A stretch of DNA of 64,000 nucleotides from Anniella stebbinsi (taxonomy: Eukaryota > Chordata > Lepidosauria > Squamata > Anniellidae): positions 8,836,001 through 8,900,000 of the forward strand of contig JARDYH010000005.1 of NCBI GenBank assembly GCA_029215795.1, in the 5' to 3' direction. Both the position numbers and the translations under genes were made by a program. Below the pieces are notes generated by a model that worked only from the letters and a program-made list of their open reading frames with translations, was not told the DNA's origin and made no database searches. Below are positions 24,546-37,889 of this stretch, in pieces. Each line of letters opens with the position of its first letter. Position 1 is the first letter of the stretch.

Positions 24546-25327
24546 TACCGCTAATTTATCTGAATTGAGCTTCAGTTTATTGGCCCTCATCTAGTCCATT
24601 ACCAGTTCCAGATACAGTTCAACACTATTGCCTCACCTGTCTCAAGATGTAAACAGTTGGCATCAGATGTAAAGGAGAGGCAGGTGGCATCAATCAGAGA
24701 GCAGGATTTAGCCCAAAGGCTAAAAATTGCTAATGCTCTATTGTAAGACAATATGTTGTACTACAAAGAACACTGGTCATCTGTACAATAGAATTTAAGA
24801 ATCCATCACTATAATGACATAAAGGATGAATACTCTCTAACCCTAAAACTGTCTTGTACAAATGTCTTATCTTGAAAACTGATACAAGAAATTTCCCTAA
24901 CCTCCCTTTGTAGCTTGTTCACTCAAAGAAATCTTGTTGTCGTAGCCTCTGTCTTGGAAGCCCAAGCTCTCCCAACAGTCTGAGCAAAGCACTCTAAACA
25001 TGCTCAAAGACATGCTTGTCCTTATAATTTCTCCTATTCCAGGGCTGATTCCTGTCACACTCAAAACAGGTTCCAAAGAGCTGAACCTTGGTTAAAATTA
25101 TTATACCCTGGGAAAGAGGCTCTAGGGATGTGCATAAAAGTCTCTCAGGCAACAGAGTCAAGGTTTTAGATCTCACTGGAATTCCTCTCTACTCCCCCCT
25201 ATTGGTAGAATGGCCTTTTCCTGTCAACCTTGTGGAAAAATCACAATTTACCACCGCGACCAGGTATTTTCAGGCACAGCTGATTGGCCTGATATAGGGC
25301 TGCCAACTACAACAGGCAGGTTCCTTT

Positions 25328-25460
25328 AGACCAAGGGTGGGCAACTTATGGAACTCCAGATGTTGTTGGACTTAAACTTCCATCATAAGGCTATGCTGGC
25401 TAGGGCTGATGGGATTTGCAGTCCAACATCTGGAGAGCCACAAACTGCCCTGCTTTGGGC
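25328..25460. mobile_element. Palindromic reptile MITE, family B copy
   Basis: Left arm CTCCAGATGTTGTTGGACTT and right arm GCAGTCCAACATCTGGAG are near-complementary and enclose a GGCTGATGGGATTTG segment. About 130 bp, no ORF. Confidence 0.75.
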
Positions 25461-26764
25461 ATATCTACACTAGACTCTCAAAACTGTGTGAATAGGCAAT
25501 CCCTCTCCACAGTGCAATATAGTACAGTGTGAGAGCCACATTTACGTAAGTATGTGGGTGTCCTTTTAAATTACATTTTTACTAAAAGCCAGTTTCCAGG
25601 AATCTTGGACGTGCGTGGGAGAGCCAAGACAGGTACTAGTTTAAGTTTTAGTGCCAGCCTATCCTCAACTGAGGGGAGGACATCCTCTCCAATTCACTTT
25701 CTTGGGTCATTGACTGATTCAAGGGAGGAAGAGAACAGCAAGGGAGGCAACAGCTACAGTTTAGAGTGTTTTTCTTCTACCTACCTGGTGAAGAGCTTAG
25801 TCAATTCCTTTACGTTGGCAGCTGCCAGCCACACTGAGACTTCCAGAAAGTCACAGTATAGTTGACAGCTCAGAAGATACTCATACCAACCCTGTTGCAC
25901 TTTCCCAAAAAATTCCAGGGACACAAGTGCTGTGGTCAGGATGTTTTATTAGTGCTTCCAATGCAGACACAGCTCAGAAGATGTACATACATACAAACAC
26001 ACACAAGTCTCTGAAACCACATGTTCCATCCTATCCCTTGTCTCATAGCTAGTGACAAAGGACAGTAGGTACACAACAGAAAAAGAGACTTCCAACCACC
26101 TTTCATGTTGTTTATCCTACAGAGATCGTTTCCACATGAAAAGTTCCTGGTTGAGGAACATCCTCTAAGGAAATAAGGCTTCTGGGATGGAAATCTAATT
26201 CCACACTACAGGGGCAGCCCAAAGATGAAGGGAGAATGCTGTGTTTTTGTGTGTTTTTATCAGTGACTATGTGTGGCAATGCTAAACTGTATCAAGAAAA
26301 TATACCATTGCCAGTTCTCACAAATCTTCTCCTACAAGACCAGTCTCAAGGGCACAACCAAGCATAAGGGCCCACAATCACACCTAATTCAGTCCACACT
26401 ACCATTTTCTCCCCGTGGTCTGCATGGATTGAATCTGCTCATAGCAAACCAGTTTTGTGGACAAAGCACCAACCACCAGCGAATGAAACTCTCCACAATG
26501 CATTTTGCATACGCATCAGGTAGTTTGCAATCATAGTAGACTGATATGTATGAATAGTTGCCATGCCAGGAGAAGTCAGCACAAATGGACAAATCAGCCA
26601 CAAAAGTGACCATGTAAATCATCCTTCCCTCCAAATCGTAATACAGCATACTATTGGTGACCCTTTCTGAACAGCCTTGAAGTCAAATAAATACAATCTA
26701 ACTTGTAACATTTCCAAAGGGTACCTATGTTTGTCTATTGCAGTTAAAATAACAAAGGGTTTTG

Positions 26765-26880
26765 CATTAAGGACTAACAAATTTATTCTGGCATAAGACG
26801 GGATATAGTCCACAACAGCTTCTGCCAGAATAAATTTGTTAGTCTTTAAGGTGTCACAAGACTTTGTTGATTTAGTCAGA
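26765..26880. mobile_element. Inverted-repeat element (ACTAACAAATTTATTCTGGC)
   Basis: GACTAACAAATTTATTCTGG at 26771 and its near-complement CCAGAATAAATTTGTTAGTC at 26825 flank a short core with GATATAGTCCACAACAG, followed by TTTAAGGTGTCACAAGACT. This is a recognised type of dispersed sauropsid repeat. No coding capacity. Confidence 0.7.
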
Positions 26881-29408
26881 CTTACTTTGCAAAGAAAGGC
26901 TTTGAAAACTCTAGAGCTAGGAAGAGTCCTAACAATAGTATTTAGATACTGTTTCAGAGGAGCATTCAAAGCATCTCCCTTGCATTAGGACAATACTGTT
27001 ATCGCCAGCTTCAAAATGGAGGGCAAAGGCTGAGAGACTGTGGTTTATCAAAGCCCATCCAAAGAGTTCATGGCTAAAGTCAGATTTGAATTGGAGATTT
27101 CCCAGTACACACTCTTTGCCACTATGTCACTCCTAGCTCTCAGTACTTAGGACCTTAGCTAGCTGAAGTTAGTCACACAGAAGTCCCATTGAAATCAATA
27201 GGTCAAGTTAGTTGTGAGTACCTTAAACCCCATCAATTTCAATGAAATGGAATTGCAACAGATTTTAGGTAGATTGGTTCCACCATATTTATGTACTGCA
27301 TTTTCTGCTAGATCAAAGTTCTAGACATATAGAATCCTTCCAAAAGCTCTGTAAAATAGGCCAGTGTTCCTGTTCTCATATTGCAGATGGAGTGGGCAGG
27401 CTGAGAGAATGGCTTGCCTAAGGCAATATAGAGAGTTTGTAGCATGGCTGAAATTTGAACCAGGGCCTTCCGAAACTTACACTTTCATCCACCATTCTAT
27501 CCTAGCTCACACTCAGACCTACCATCTAGATGAAAATTGGTAAGACACTGGCACAGTACTTGGGTAAGCTGCTCTTAGAAGGTTCCAATATAGCAACTCA
27601 AGCAAGCTATCAACATTCTGAAGCTGAGGAGGGCAAGGGTGATGAGCTCTTGTTCCAGCTTGGAATTGTGGGTAGCCTTACAGGATTATAAGTGGGATAA
27701 GACAACATGGTTTTTTCTACCTAGTGTGAAGCCAAACCTAGTGTGGTGTTGTGGATAATCTTGTCTTGTGTGCATTGGGGAAATCCAAGTTCATCCCCAC
27801 TCACTAGGTAGCCTTAGAGCAAGTCACGGTCTCTCATGCTAACTTACCTTTCACGGGGATGAAATAGGATATGTACACACATAAGCACACATCAAAGGAC
27901 ACAGTAATTTGAAACTTGGTTCCTCCGTATCTGATGTTTCTACTCTTTACATTTCAGGTTCCTCAAGAGGTTAATGCCATTTGTACCTTGTACACACATT
28001 GCAGACAAGGGTGCCCATAAAAACAGGCTAACCTTGTACACACATTATATACATACTCTCCTGGATGCACTCAGACTTGACGTTCATGGTAAAGTTTATT
28101 ATCCAAAACTCCACAGAGTCCCTGCTGAACTTTTTCAGATTATTGCTGTTTAGAACAAAGAAACCACTGACTTGTGTAAAATGAGAATATTGTTGGTGAG
28201 AGGTTAGATAGCACCTGGGATACAACAGGACTAAAGCAAGAGCAACATTCTATACATAAATGTAAGTACAGGGCAGCAATTCTATTGATAGGTTTTTGTT
28301 AACAAATGTAACTAAACACTCCTCCATAAAAACATAATAATCCCTGCACATAGAAACTGGCATGTAAGGAAGAAGGGTTCTAGCCTAACCTTTTCCCCAA
28401 TATGCTAGCTTTCCCGGTTTGCTTTTTTTAGGGGGATATATGGAGAAACATTCAATCCTGTGAGCTCTGAACCTTTTTGCAATGTGAAATGTTACAGCCC
28501 AGACAGTGTTCTGGGTGAGAAACAGGCCTGAAAGTTCTAGCAGCCCAGGGGCCAAATTTCATTTCAGAGAAACTCTTGGGGACCACATTGCAGTGGTGGG
28601 CAGGGCCAAAAGCAAAACCAGCAGGTCCCAAAATACGAGCATATTTTAGATTAACGTTCTTACTGCCAGTAACTAAGCCTCAGGAGAAGCAGTTCAACCT
28701 TTTAGAATGGCAGGAGGGATTGCATAAAAGCCAGGAAACTACCCAACAATCAGTGGTCAGAGGAAAGGGCCATGGCTGTCTGGGAAACCCTGGAGGGCTG
28801 GTTCTGGCCCCTGGGCCTGAGGTTTTGCATCACTGTATTACACTGAACTAAACTTGGATTTTACCCAGGACAATCCAAGTTATTTTGATGCCTTAAACAC
28901 CCCAAGGCACATCCTGCTAATTAATATGAGACATATTTTGCAGGATCATTCTCCTGGACAAGCTGCACAGAAATTAGAAGAACCTGTGCAAAAACACAGG
29001 AATGCTCCTGTGCAGCTCCTATTCATTCCAATGCAACTTGTGCAGAAGAATTCCCTGGTGGATGGTACCCCGTTGCTCGGATCTATTTGCTGCCCACTGT
29101 ACAGCCTTTAAAGTTGGATCCAAACCTACCACCTAAGGTAGCCACCTCACCTTGCCTCATGGCAAGCCTGACTCAGAATTTTCCCAATGCTTCTGCAGAT
29201 GTGTGGAGTATAACTGATGGATACTTTGTAGTCAGGTGGATGTACCAAAAGACTTCCCAAGACTGTTGTGGGTGGAACAGGTGTCTTCAGACATATTTGG
29301 ACAAGCAGTAGGCCTCTGATGTGGGAATCAGATAGGTTGTCTAAGGCAGAAGAAACAGTAATGGAAGGACAAAGACCACAATCATGGGACAAACCAACAA
29401 AGGTACAA

Positions 29409-29432
29409 GCACGCACGCACGCACGCACACAC
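29409..29432 (+). repeat. (ACGC)n/(AC)n microsatellite
   Basis: Four or five ACGC units running into AC repeats. Confidence 0.9.
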
Positions 29433-31951
29433 GGCTGTGACTGTTAGTTACATTCTACTCTCAGCTTCTGTTGGTCGAATACAGATTTTTCCACAGACAG
29501 CTGTGGAATCAGGACTGGACTCCGATTTCCATTCACGACGCACAAGCAACATTCCACCTTCCAAAAACACCTACATTCCTTAGAGAAAAGCATCTGCCGT
29601 CGGATGGGGAAAGCAGGGCCAAGTCTGGGTCAGTAGAGGGAAGTGATCTCAGAACTCATACAAACACCTCCCTCTTCCTCCACAAGGCCTCGCCAATCTA
29701 TATCACAGCAGCTGTTGACAGCACAACATTCAAGAGGAAGTAACGAAGCACATTTTGTAGCATGGGAGGTGGGTTGCCTTTTCATGGCACGTTCAGTGCC
29801 AGTTCATCCTATTGCACATGAGCAAGCTGTTTCCGATCTACTGTTTTGCTGCAGACAACATAGGTGGATATAGAATAATAAATTATTTTCATCTTCTGCA
29901 AACCCACCAGTCTGGGTTTGTGTTCTGCTAGTGGTTAATAAATAAAATCTCTCTATCATGGGGTGAGTTCTATGGTAGAAAGGTCAGGCTTTCTCACCAG
30001 GTACAAAAATAAATACGGGGCCATCTGTTTTGGCGGGGAGCTTTCTTGTAGTCCTCTGTGATGGACCCTGCTGGTGGCAGAGAAGCGTAGGTGGATCCAT
30101 GAGCAGAGAAGGAATCAGCAGTCTGAAGGCTCTCACTAAGAAGCTCGGATGTGGCTCAGCATTGTGGCATGAATGGAACTTAGCGGCACTACCTTTGAGA
30201 CATCTGGAATGGTAGCGGGTGAATTTTGCGGAAGCTTGATGGACAGAAGACTGAAAATGTCACCATCCTCTTTGGAATGGAAAGCATCTTTCTGTTTGCC
30301 AGCTTGATGAAAATAATATGAAATTATGGGAACCGAGGGCACCATCCAACTTGTACAAACCTCACTGAAATTAACAGGAGCAGTACAACAGCATTACTAT
30401 GTACTTGCACAGCTCAATTTTCTTGGGCCCTGCACAAGAGAAAATCCTGGATTGTGCCCCATTTTTTTAAAATCCAACTTTCCTGCCTCCCAAGAATAAA
30501 AATGTTCTAGGCTTTTTGGTGGAGGTCGTCCATTTTTCTGTTATTTTTCACATGAAAGCATTAATAGAATTGGTAGCTCACATATAGGCTACCCTATGGA
30601 CCAATCTGGCACAGTCTGAACTTGTATACTTTCTGGAAGAGCTGTAAAAGCTTCCTCTGTGGTACAGGGTTAAGCAGGAGCGGGGTAACTTTAATTCGGA
30701 TGGATATTTTGTTTTTATTATGTGCGTTTTATTTATTTTTAATGGTTGTTACTTTCCCATAGCCCTTGAGAAGAACAGGATAGAAACTGAACTAACTGGT
30801 TTGTTCCTGCTTCATTCACCAGTCTCCTTTGTCACACACACAGCAGGAGGGGGCTTCATGAGACCATTAGCCAACGGCTCCTTAAAGATCCAGCCTGCCC
30901 AGGAATCTAGTTGCTAAATTCTGCACTATAGTTTGTACAGAATGGGCACGCACTGATTTCACAAACATCTTTTGATCTTAAAACCTCCTCTTTTTTTAAA
31001 AAAATGACCATATGGGTAATTTTAAATTACATTTTTAAAATGTGAATGTTTGACATTTTCAAATGGCCTAATAGTATCCCTTTAAAAATGTTTTTGCTTT
31101 TGCACAAAAGAAGTAACAGGTGCATATCTTAAGTGCACAGGTCTACCTGTATACTTTCTCCCTTAAAATAAAATAATAATAATAATAATAGAATGTGATA
31201 ATTTTAGGAAATTTTAGCCTCAGTCCTAAACCAGAAGCAAGTTAATGTGATTTACTTGCGCAGAAGTATGCTTACGATTTCAACTTTAAAAGCTAAACGC
31301 CAGAATGGAGAAGGTTGACAATTTCAGATTAATGTCTGCAAGACCCCAAGAAAGGAATTTGTTTTTAAGGAGAAAAATATAACGCTTTCCCCATCACAGA
31401 TGCCTCCTACAAACGTATACCTGACATCAATGAGAAACATATCACAGTACTGGTTCCATGATTTTGGGAGTGGGGCGGGGGGGTCATACTTTGGGGCAAA
31501 GCATCCTTAACTGGCCCTCTTAACCTGCAAGTGGGAGAGACAGGAAACCCAAGGTTTTTCTCACAGTGCCTCTGACTGTGCTCCTGGTGTGAGAATGGGA
31601 GTGCAATTGGGACTGTGGGGCCTTTATCATTCATGCTGAATCGTGCCACACTTAGAGGAAATCCTGATGATTTTCTCATGGATGGCCATAAATAATGCAT
31701 TCCCCCCACTAATCGTCCACCTCTTATACCAGATGATTTCACAAAAAAAGAAAAGTGCACTGAACTTTGGAAAATCTTGAGCAGCTCTAACACAGATATG
31801 CCACGATATCTCAGGAGGGCTTGAGTTGCCCTCTCTCTTTCTCTCTCTCTCTCATATACAAACCATAGTTGTTCAGGAGAAACAAGGATGGAGCCAAGCT
31901 ACAGAAGGTCTTCCCTTAGGCTCTTCAACACCTCTTAGTGTGGATGCCAAA

Positions 31952-33055
31952 CTATGAGAACCAATCCAGGAGGAGGTAAAGCGTAACGGCCACCAGGGGC
32001 ATGCAGCTGCTGAAAACCACAGGCAGGAAGACGAAGAGGCTGAGGAACCGCAAGGATCGGTTCAAGATCTTTTCAAGTTCACCATGAGAGCTGGGATTGG
32101 CTTCAGTAGGCTTGTGGACATGAAGCCCCTCACCCAGCCAGAGGCTGCCTTGCCCTATGAAGAAGCTCTGGGTTTTGTTCTGTCCATGGGCACCGAGAGG
32201 GCTGGACGGCAGGTCTGTGGGCCGCTTTGGTAGGGGCACTAGAGTCCGGGCTGGGACTACCAGGGGCATCACCATGGCCTCCTGAGTAGCAGGCCATAAG
32301 GTGTTGGGTGACACCACTCTCAAGCTGACTGAGGAGTCAGAGTCCTTAGCTGGACTCTGTTGGACACTCCCCTCTTCCAGGTGATTTAGAAAGCAGCCTT
32401 CTAGTAAGACTGGTGGGCTATCACGTCCTGGTCCCACCAACTCAGACGGTGCCAGGGTTGCACAACCCGGTGTAAATCCCTCCTCCTCACTGTCCCTGGA
32501 GTCATCACCCCGCTGCTTGGCATAGTGCAGTGTGATTTCCTCCGCCAGGGAGCTGTTCAGTGCTCTCTCGGGGCCTGTCCAGTTAACTATCAGGTCACGG
32601 TCAGTTAAAACACTCTGCCGCAAGGCAATGAGAGAGGGTGCAGGGCTGCTGGGATTGCCTGAACCCTCCTCAGCCCACTCCCCTCTTCCTCCAAGCTCCT
32701 CTGCTCGAAGCCGGCTCAAGTGGGACAGGTAAAGCTGCTCCAGCTCCCGGTCTATGGCGTCTTCCTCCAAGCGGTAGGGCAGCTCATGGTACCTTCTCAA
32801 TTGCTCCTCCCTGCACTCCTCCATGAAAGACCCCTCTGTGGTGAGGTCACACTTGCTGAACTCAGGCAAATCCCACTGGCCCATAGGATGGTTTTCGGTT
32901 CCCAGCACCAAGCCCCATGGCACTTTCAACTCCTCGTAGCATGTAGGGTGGACCTTGAAAGCTGGTGCCTGTAGGGAGTCAGTGAAATCCACAGGATGGT
33001 CTTTAGAATGCTCCTTCTTTTCTGGGGAATTGGCGGTGACCATGAGCTCTGGAAT
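31952..33055 (-). CDS. Gene 2 last exon: unrecognised tail-anchored-like membrane protein
   Basis: Open for 367 codons from a splice acceptor (TTCTTTTTCCCCATTCTGCCTAG ends at 33056, with an in-frame TAG just inside the intron) to a TAG stop. The frame continues from the exon at 42939. The first in-exon Met is at 33043, but coding upstream argues it is not the start. The protein is acidic and Ser/Pro-rich, with a charged, likely helical segment (about residues 72-118 from that Met, including EEDAIDRELEQLYLSHLSRL). It ends in a hydrophobic stretch of about 32 residues (RFLSLFVFLPVVFSS..., 331-361) with only DWFS after it. That suggests a C-terminal membrane anchor with the bulk in the cytosol. 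I do not recognise the family. The Y..EED...LE.LY...L..L pattern plus C-terminal anchor faintly recalls consortin (CNST), from memory only. Confidence 0.82.
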   Translation of the reverse strand: MPELMVTANSPEKKEHSKDHPVDFTDSLQAPAFKVHPTCYEELKVPWGLVLGTENHPMGQWDLPEFSKCDLTTEGSFMEECREEQLRRYHELPYRLEEDAIDRELEQLYLSHLSRLRAEELGGRGEWAEEGSGNPSSPAPSLIALRQSVLTDRDLIVNWTGPERALNSSLAEEITLHYAKQRGDDSRDSEEEGFTPGCATLAPSELVGPGRDSPPVLLEGCFLNHLEEGSVQQSPAKDSDSSVSLRVVSPNTLWPATQEAMVMPLVVPARTLVPLPKRPTDLPSSPLGAHGQNKTQSFFIGQGSLWLGEGLHVHKPTEANPSSHGELEKILNRSLRFLSLFVFLPVVFSSCMPLVAVTLYLLLDWFS

Positions 33056-33878
33056 CTAGGCAGAATGGGGAAAAAGAAGAAAAGATATACAAAGAAATGG
33101 CAGGATGTGGTTTTTATCTTAAAAGTCATATCCTGGTTTTTATCTTAAAAGTCACACTCACAATTATTTGAGGAGCTATAGAAGCAGCACAGCTAAGGGG
33201 CATGCCTTGCTAGCATCACGTTTCATCATTAAGTTTGCAATGGACCTGTCTTCGTTGCTAAATAATTATGGCATTATTTAAATTAATAATAAGACCAACA
33301 CACATATACACAACACACAATTCCCTCCTACAGAGGGAAAAAAACAGCCAGCTAGTTTACCCTCCACTTCATCTTCGGACCAGTTGTTCCAGCAAGTATT
33401 GATCTGATCTTTTTAAAAAAACGTTCCAGTGGTGTAGACTCCACAAACACACTCATTTGCCAAAATATGCCTGTACACATAAGGTTAGGAAAAAAATCTT
33501 TGAGGTATTTGATCTCAGTTAAATTTTAGGGCCCTAAAAAGTAGCAAAGACAAATGTCTGGCAAGTGCCACGGGAATCAAACCAAGAGTCCTGGCTCCAA
33601 CTCCCTACTATCTGTGCCACAAAGGCCACTGGCTTGAGAACACTGACACTACAGATTAGTGGCAAATTTCATACTACAGCCTACTATGCAACACTCTCTG
33701 TGGGCAGATCATTACTGAAGGAAGCCCCCAGGATATCCCTCTGTAACTTGCCTGTCCTACTCACTGCTCTCTTTGTTCCAGATACCTACTGATTCACAAA
33801 TAACATTTAACAGCAGGAAGCACATGTGCTGCCTCCCACATGTGCGTCGCTTCTGCATTCAATCAACGCCTCATTCCT

Positions 33879-34008
33879 GGGTTATCATGACATCTGAATC
33901 CAGAACTCTGGATGGTTTAGGGGTAACAATGCTTTGCTGTTGGGTTAACTCTGAGTTGTATAAACCCAAAAGAACCTGGAGTTCAAAGTTCGGACATCAT
34001 GATAACCC
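33879..34008. mobile_element. Short palindromic MITE remnant
   Basis: GGGTTATCATGACATCTGAA at the left end pairs with TTCGGACATCATGATAACCC at the right end, two arms of about 20 bp around a 90-bp core. No ORF. Superfamily not determined. Confidence 0.65.
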
Positions 34009-34225
34009 CATTGTTCATTGAAAGCATGCTCGCTGCTGTGCGGCCCCACAAATTCCTGGATAAACAACCCATGAATTGTTGTTATGTATGAACTGGGTTA
34101 CTGTCTCTCTAGTTGTTGGGGCTAGACTTTGCTAGCACTTGGGCTTGGGGGCTCCAGGATTTACCCTGACAATATTTTGCTGCCAGTTTGGATCCAAAGC
34201 AAGTAAGATAGTTTGTTTTTCAAGG

Positions 34226-36445
34226 TTGAAATAATGTTGATATTAAAATATTAACGGCAATTTTAGCCAATAGATTGCAACAAGTCATTACAACATTGGT
34301 CGGACCAGATCAAGTGGGATTTATTAAAAACAGGCAGGGAGGAGATAATTTGAGATTAGTTGTTGATTTGATAGCTTTAAACAGAGAAAGAACTGACCAA
34401 GCGGCCATTGTTCCTTGGACGCTGAGAAGGCCTTCGATAAAATTCATTGGAAGTTTATGCTTGCTACATTGAGTAATTTTGGGTTTCCAGTGGAAGTTTT
34501 GAAATGGGTTAGAATTTTATATTTGACCCCAAGAGCAAGAGTTATGACCAATGGCTGGTTGTCAGCATTTTTATGCTTGGGCAAGGTACTAGGCAAGGAT
34601 GTCCACTTTCCCCATTGCTATTTGATCTATGTTTGGAACCCCTGCTTGTGCAATTAAACAGAATAATAATATTTATGGGGTTGTGCATGCTGACTTAGAA
34701 TTTAAAATTATTCTTTAAGCTGATGGTCTTTTACTGATTATTTTTAAACTCCAGGCATCTATTCCTGCTTTGATGAAATTGATTAATACTTTTGGTCATC
34801 TGTTCGGTTATTCAATTAATTGGTCAAAGTCTGAATTGATGCCAATTGGAGATAGCATATTTCCTAGTGTGTTGGCTAATGGCCAATTTTGATGGTGCCC
34901 TGATTTTATTACCTATATATCTCAATTAATTGAAATAAATTTAAATAAGCTGATTAATGAGATTGCACGAGACATAGATAGATGGGCATCATTAAAGTTG
35001 AGTCTGTGAGGTAAAGTCAACACCCTAAAGATTAGTATGATACCTCAAATTGTCTATGTTATGCGTGGGATTCCTTTAATTATACCTGACAAATATTTCC
35101 AACAACTTAATGCTCTATTTCGTAAATTCTTCCGGGGTTCTTCCCCACCACGAATATCTTTGAAAAAGATGCAGCTTCCGATTGAAGAAGGTGGGTTTGG
35201 TTTTCCAGACCTTGCTTTGTACCATCGGGTCTACCTATTGGCTTACACTAAGTTTTGATATTTTCCAGTTTGTTTAGATCTTCCACCCTGGTCAGTTCTG
35301 GAATCCTTATGTTTAGACCCTCTTCCTAAATGGGTGGCACTCGGCTCTCGACACATTAGAATAAATAACCCCCCTCCTACAATTTTGGTTGCTAGAGAGG
35401 TGTGGCATATAGTATCAAGTCAATTACAGTTTGATCCATTCTCTCATGCAAAATTGACTTTATGGGGAAATCCAGATTTAAGAATAGGAAAGAAAGAGTT
35501 CCCATGGAGGACATGGACGGACAGGATGATTTTTTATATTGGATCAATTAATAGGTCTGGATGATGAGTTTTTGTCATTTTCTGATTTATGTGTTAAGTA
35601 TAATTTAACTACTATGGCTGAATGGCAATACTTGCAATTGCAACCCTTGCTGGAATCTAGGTTTGATCCAGCCACTTTTACACCTTCAGAGCCTCCATTA
35701 CTGTTAGAAACACTTACAGCAGCTGAACAGGCATGTCGACCTACAATCCATATATATAAGCATTTAGTATCAATAAATAAATATGATACCCATGATCTAA
35801 GACAGGAATGGAATAGAGAATTGGAGTGTCCTATTTTGCCTAATCAATAGATTGTTGTCTTAGTGTCTGTATCTGAAGCTTCTACAGATCTTGTTTTGGG
35901 TTTATTGGACCCCACAATGCCTCTTTAATAAGGGTTTGTCTAACTTGCATAATTGTTGGAGATATAATGCACCTAATGCTTCTTTTATTCATATATTTTG
36001 GCGATGCCCAATATTTGCCCCCGTTTGGGAGGAGGTTATAGTAAGGACAAACTTTGTACTGAAACAGTCTTTAATATGGAATGATGTACATGTCCTCCTA
36101 AACTACCTACCCGTTTCTTGGAAGTTAACACATGGTCAGTGCAAATGGATTTTCAGAGCCCTTATGACAGCTAAAAGACTTGGAAGGACAAATGTTCACC
36201 TCCCATAATACAATGGACTGAGGACTTAACGCTATCAACATTTGAACGGGTGTTATATAGACACCACTTGCGAGTGGATAAATACATGCATATTTGGTCT
36301 GCTTTTCTATGCATAACTCATTTTTTATGAATGGTGTATCTGATGGGGGAAAATTGATGACATCCCTATGTATATAATGTTTGTTCTTTTTTCCCTTTTC
36401 CACGATTTATTTTCTGTTCTATTTTGTTAAATTCACAATAAAATG
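34226..36445 (+). pseudogene. L1-like LINE ORF2 remnant (reverse transcriptase and C-terminal part)
   Basis: Reading the plus strand across frame breaks recovers L1-clade reverse transcriptase landmarks in order: KILTAILANRLQ, VGPDQVGFIKNRQ, LDAEKAFDKIHWKF (split by a frameshift near 34415), SNFGFPVEVLKW, LYLTPRARVMTNG, then a frameshifted counterpart of the GTRQGCPLSP block near 34590. The catalytic FADD-like box near 34715 is degraded (a stop precedes ADGL). The tail matches L1-type C-terminal zinc-knuckle-like sequence (ASFIHIFWRCPIFAPVWEEV near 35965). The 3' end has CACAATAAAA. There are many frameshifts and stops, so it is long dead. No 5' ORF is present. Confidence 0.85.
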
Positions 36446-36799
36446 GGCTGGGGGAGAGGTTGAAATGGGATGATTTGTCTTCTAAGAACCACAGGTAGCT
36501 AAAGCCAACAGGTCTGCTGATATCAGTGTCAAAATATACTCACTTTTTAAGTATGTACATTTTTCACAGAAAACCTTTTTTTAAAAACCAAATCATATAA
36601 ACAAATATCCTTTATTTCTACTGCTTAAAATTATTACATTATACAATAAGACAGAAAGCCAAAAGAGCTATATAATACTAGATTTTAAAAATCACATTAA
36701 TATACTGTCAGTAAGGCTTAGTGTTTTAAGAATGCACCAAGCCTCACGCTCCTACTCTGCCTTCCCTCCACTCCAGAGCATGGCTGTAAGAAGTCTGCT

Positions 36800-37645
36800 T
36801 CCATTTTATCTTAACCACAGCTTGTTGTGATGTCCAAACCCTGATAAACTGTGGTTAATCATAACTATGTTTTGTTGAAACAAGCCAACTTTAAACCATA
36901 ATTTATGAAGCTGTCTTGTTTCAACAAACTATATTTAAGATTAACCACAGTTTAGGGATTATAAAGTTCAGATGAAACACTAAACCATTGTTAATCTAAA
37001 ATGGAATCAGAAGCTTCTGATCTCCTTGTGGCTGTGCCAGAGGAAAAGGCAAGTAAACAAGCCTGAGTCTCACAAAGACCTGTTCTCAGGTAATGCTAAA
37101 CCATAGTTTAGCATATTATCCGAACATTACGGTTTTCCATATAACATTAACTCATGATTTATTTAAACCATGGTTTGTTGCCCTACTCAGGGTTTGTCTG
37201 GTAGACAATTTTGTGTGTATGAGAGAGAAGGGGCGGGGCTGTTCGCACATAATGGCAGTAAATCATGGAATAATTATCCCATGATTTGCACTGGCCTGCG
37301 CCAGGTGCGTTCCGCAGCCATTTTGAATATTCAACCCCCGGGGGTTGGTATGTGATGTCCGAAACTGCATACTATAGGTTAATTGTGTGTTAATCAATCC
37401 ACACGTAACCTTCCGTTAGTTGCTAGATTAACTGTGGATTGTTTAACCAACGATTAATCATTAACCTATAGTGTCCAGGTTCAGACATCGCAGAGCAACC
37501 CATGATCAGCTTGATGAGGTGGGTGAGTGAATATTCAAAATGGCCACAGAATGCGCCCAGCATGCATTGTGGCAGATCATGGGTTAATTAACACATGATT
37601 TGCCACAGTGAGTCCTGGGCGCATTCTGCAGCCATTACGTGTGAA
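36800..37645. mobile_element. Two nested-palindrome DNA elements
   Basis: The first (about 36800-36985) pairs TTAACCACAG and GTTTTGTTGAAACAAG with CTTGTTTCAACAAAC and TTAACCACAGTTTAGG. The second (about 37225-37640) is a larger palindrome: CAGCCATTTTGAATATTCA pairs with TGAATATTCAAAATGG, and closer to the centre CTATAGGTTAAT pairs with ATTAACCTATAG. These are typical fold-back MITEs; exact ends and superfamily are not resolved. Confidence 0.55.
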
Positions 37646-37889
37646 CCAGGTCAGAAAGAGAGGGAGTAATACAATAGCTTGTTCAGGGATGCTTTTGACT
37701 CTGCGTTGGGCCGAGATAGGCAATTGGCAGCTCAGATGCTCAGTCCAGCTCCCAGGCTCTTCCTAAGGGCTTCCCTGCCATCTGCATTAGTTATTCCAGT
37801 TGCTTTCTCCCCCTACACACACACACTTGTGCTATTCATGCCTGGGGGAAAACCCTGGCATGAATAGCAGAAAGGACATTGGCAGAATT

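Larger units (their letters stand above)
22991..31951. other. Spacer between the two genes, repeats only
   Basis: No supported exon. Besides the listed elements there is a MIR-like fragment at about 27360-27510 and a dispersed repeat at about 28540-28850 (segments GGGGCCAAATTTCATTTCAG and CTGGTTCTGGCCCCTGGGC, typical of reptile DNA-transposon debris). A TTTATT pair near 30714 and 30731 (AATAAA on the minus strand) could end the 3'UTR of gene 2. Confidence 0.4.

Noticed and set aside
34226..36445. An active reverse transcriptase gene
   Set aside because: Several frameshifts and stops interrupt the domain and the catalytic box is degraded.
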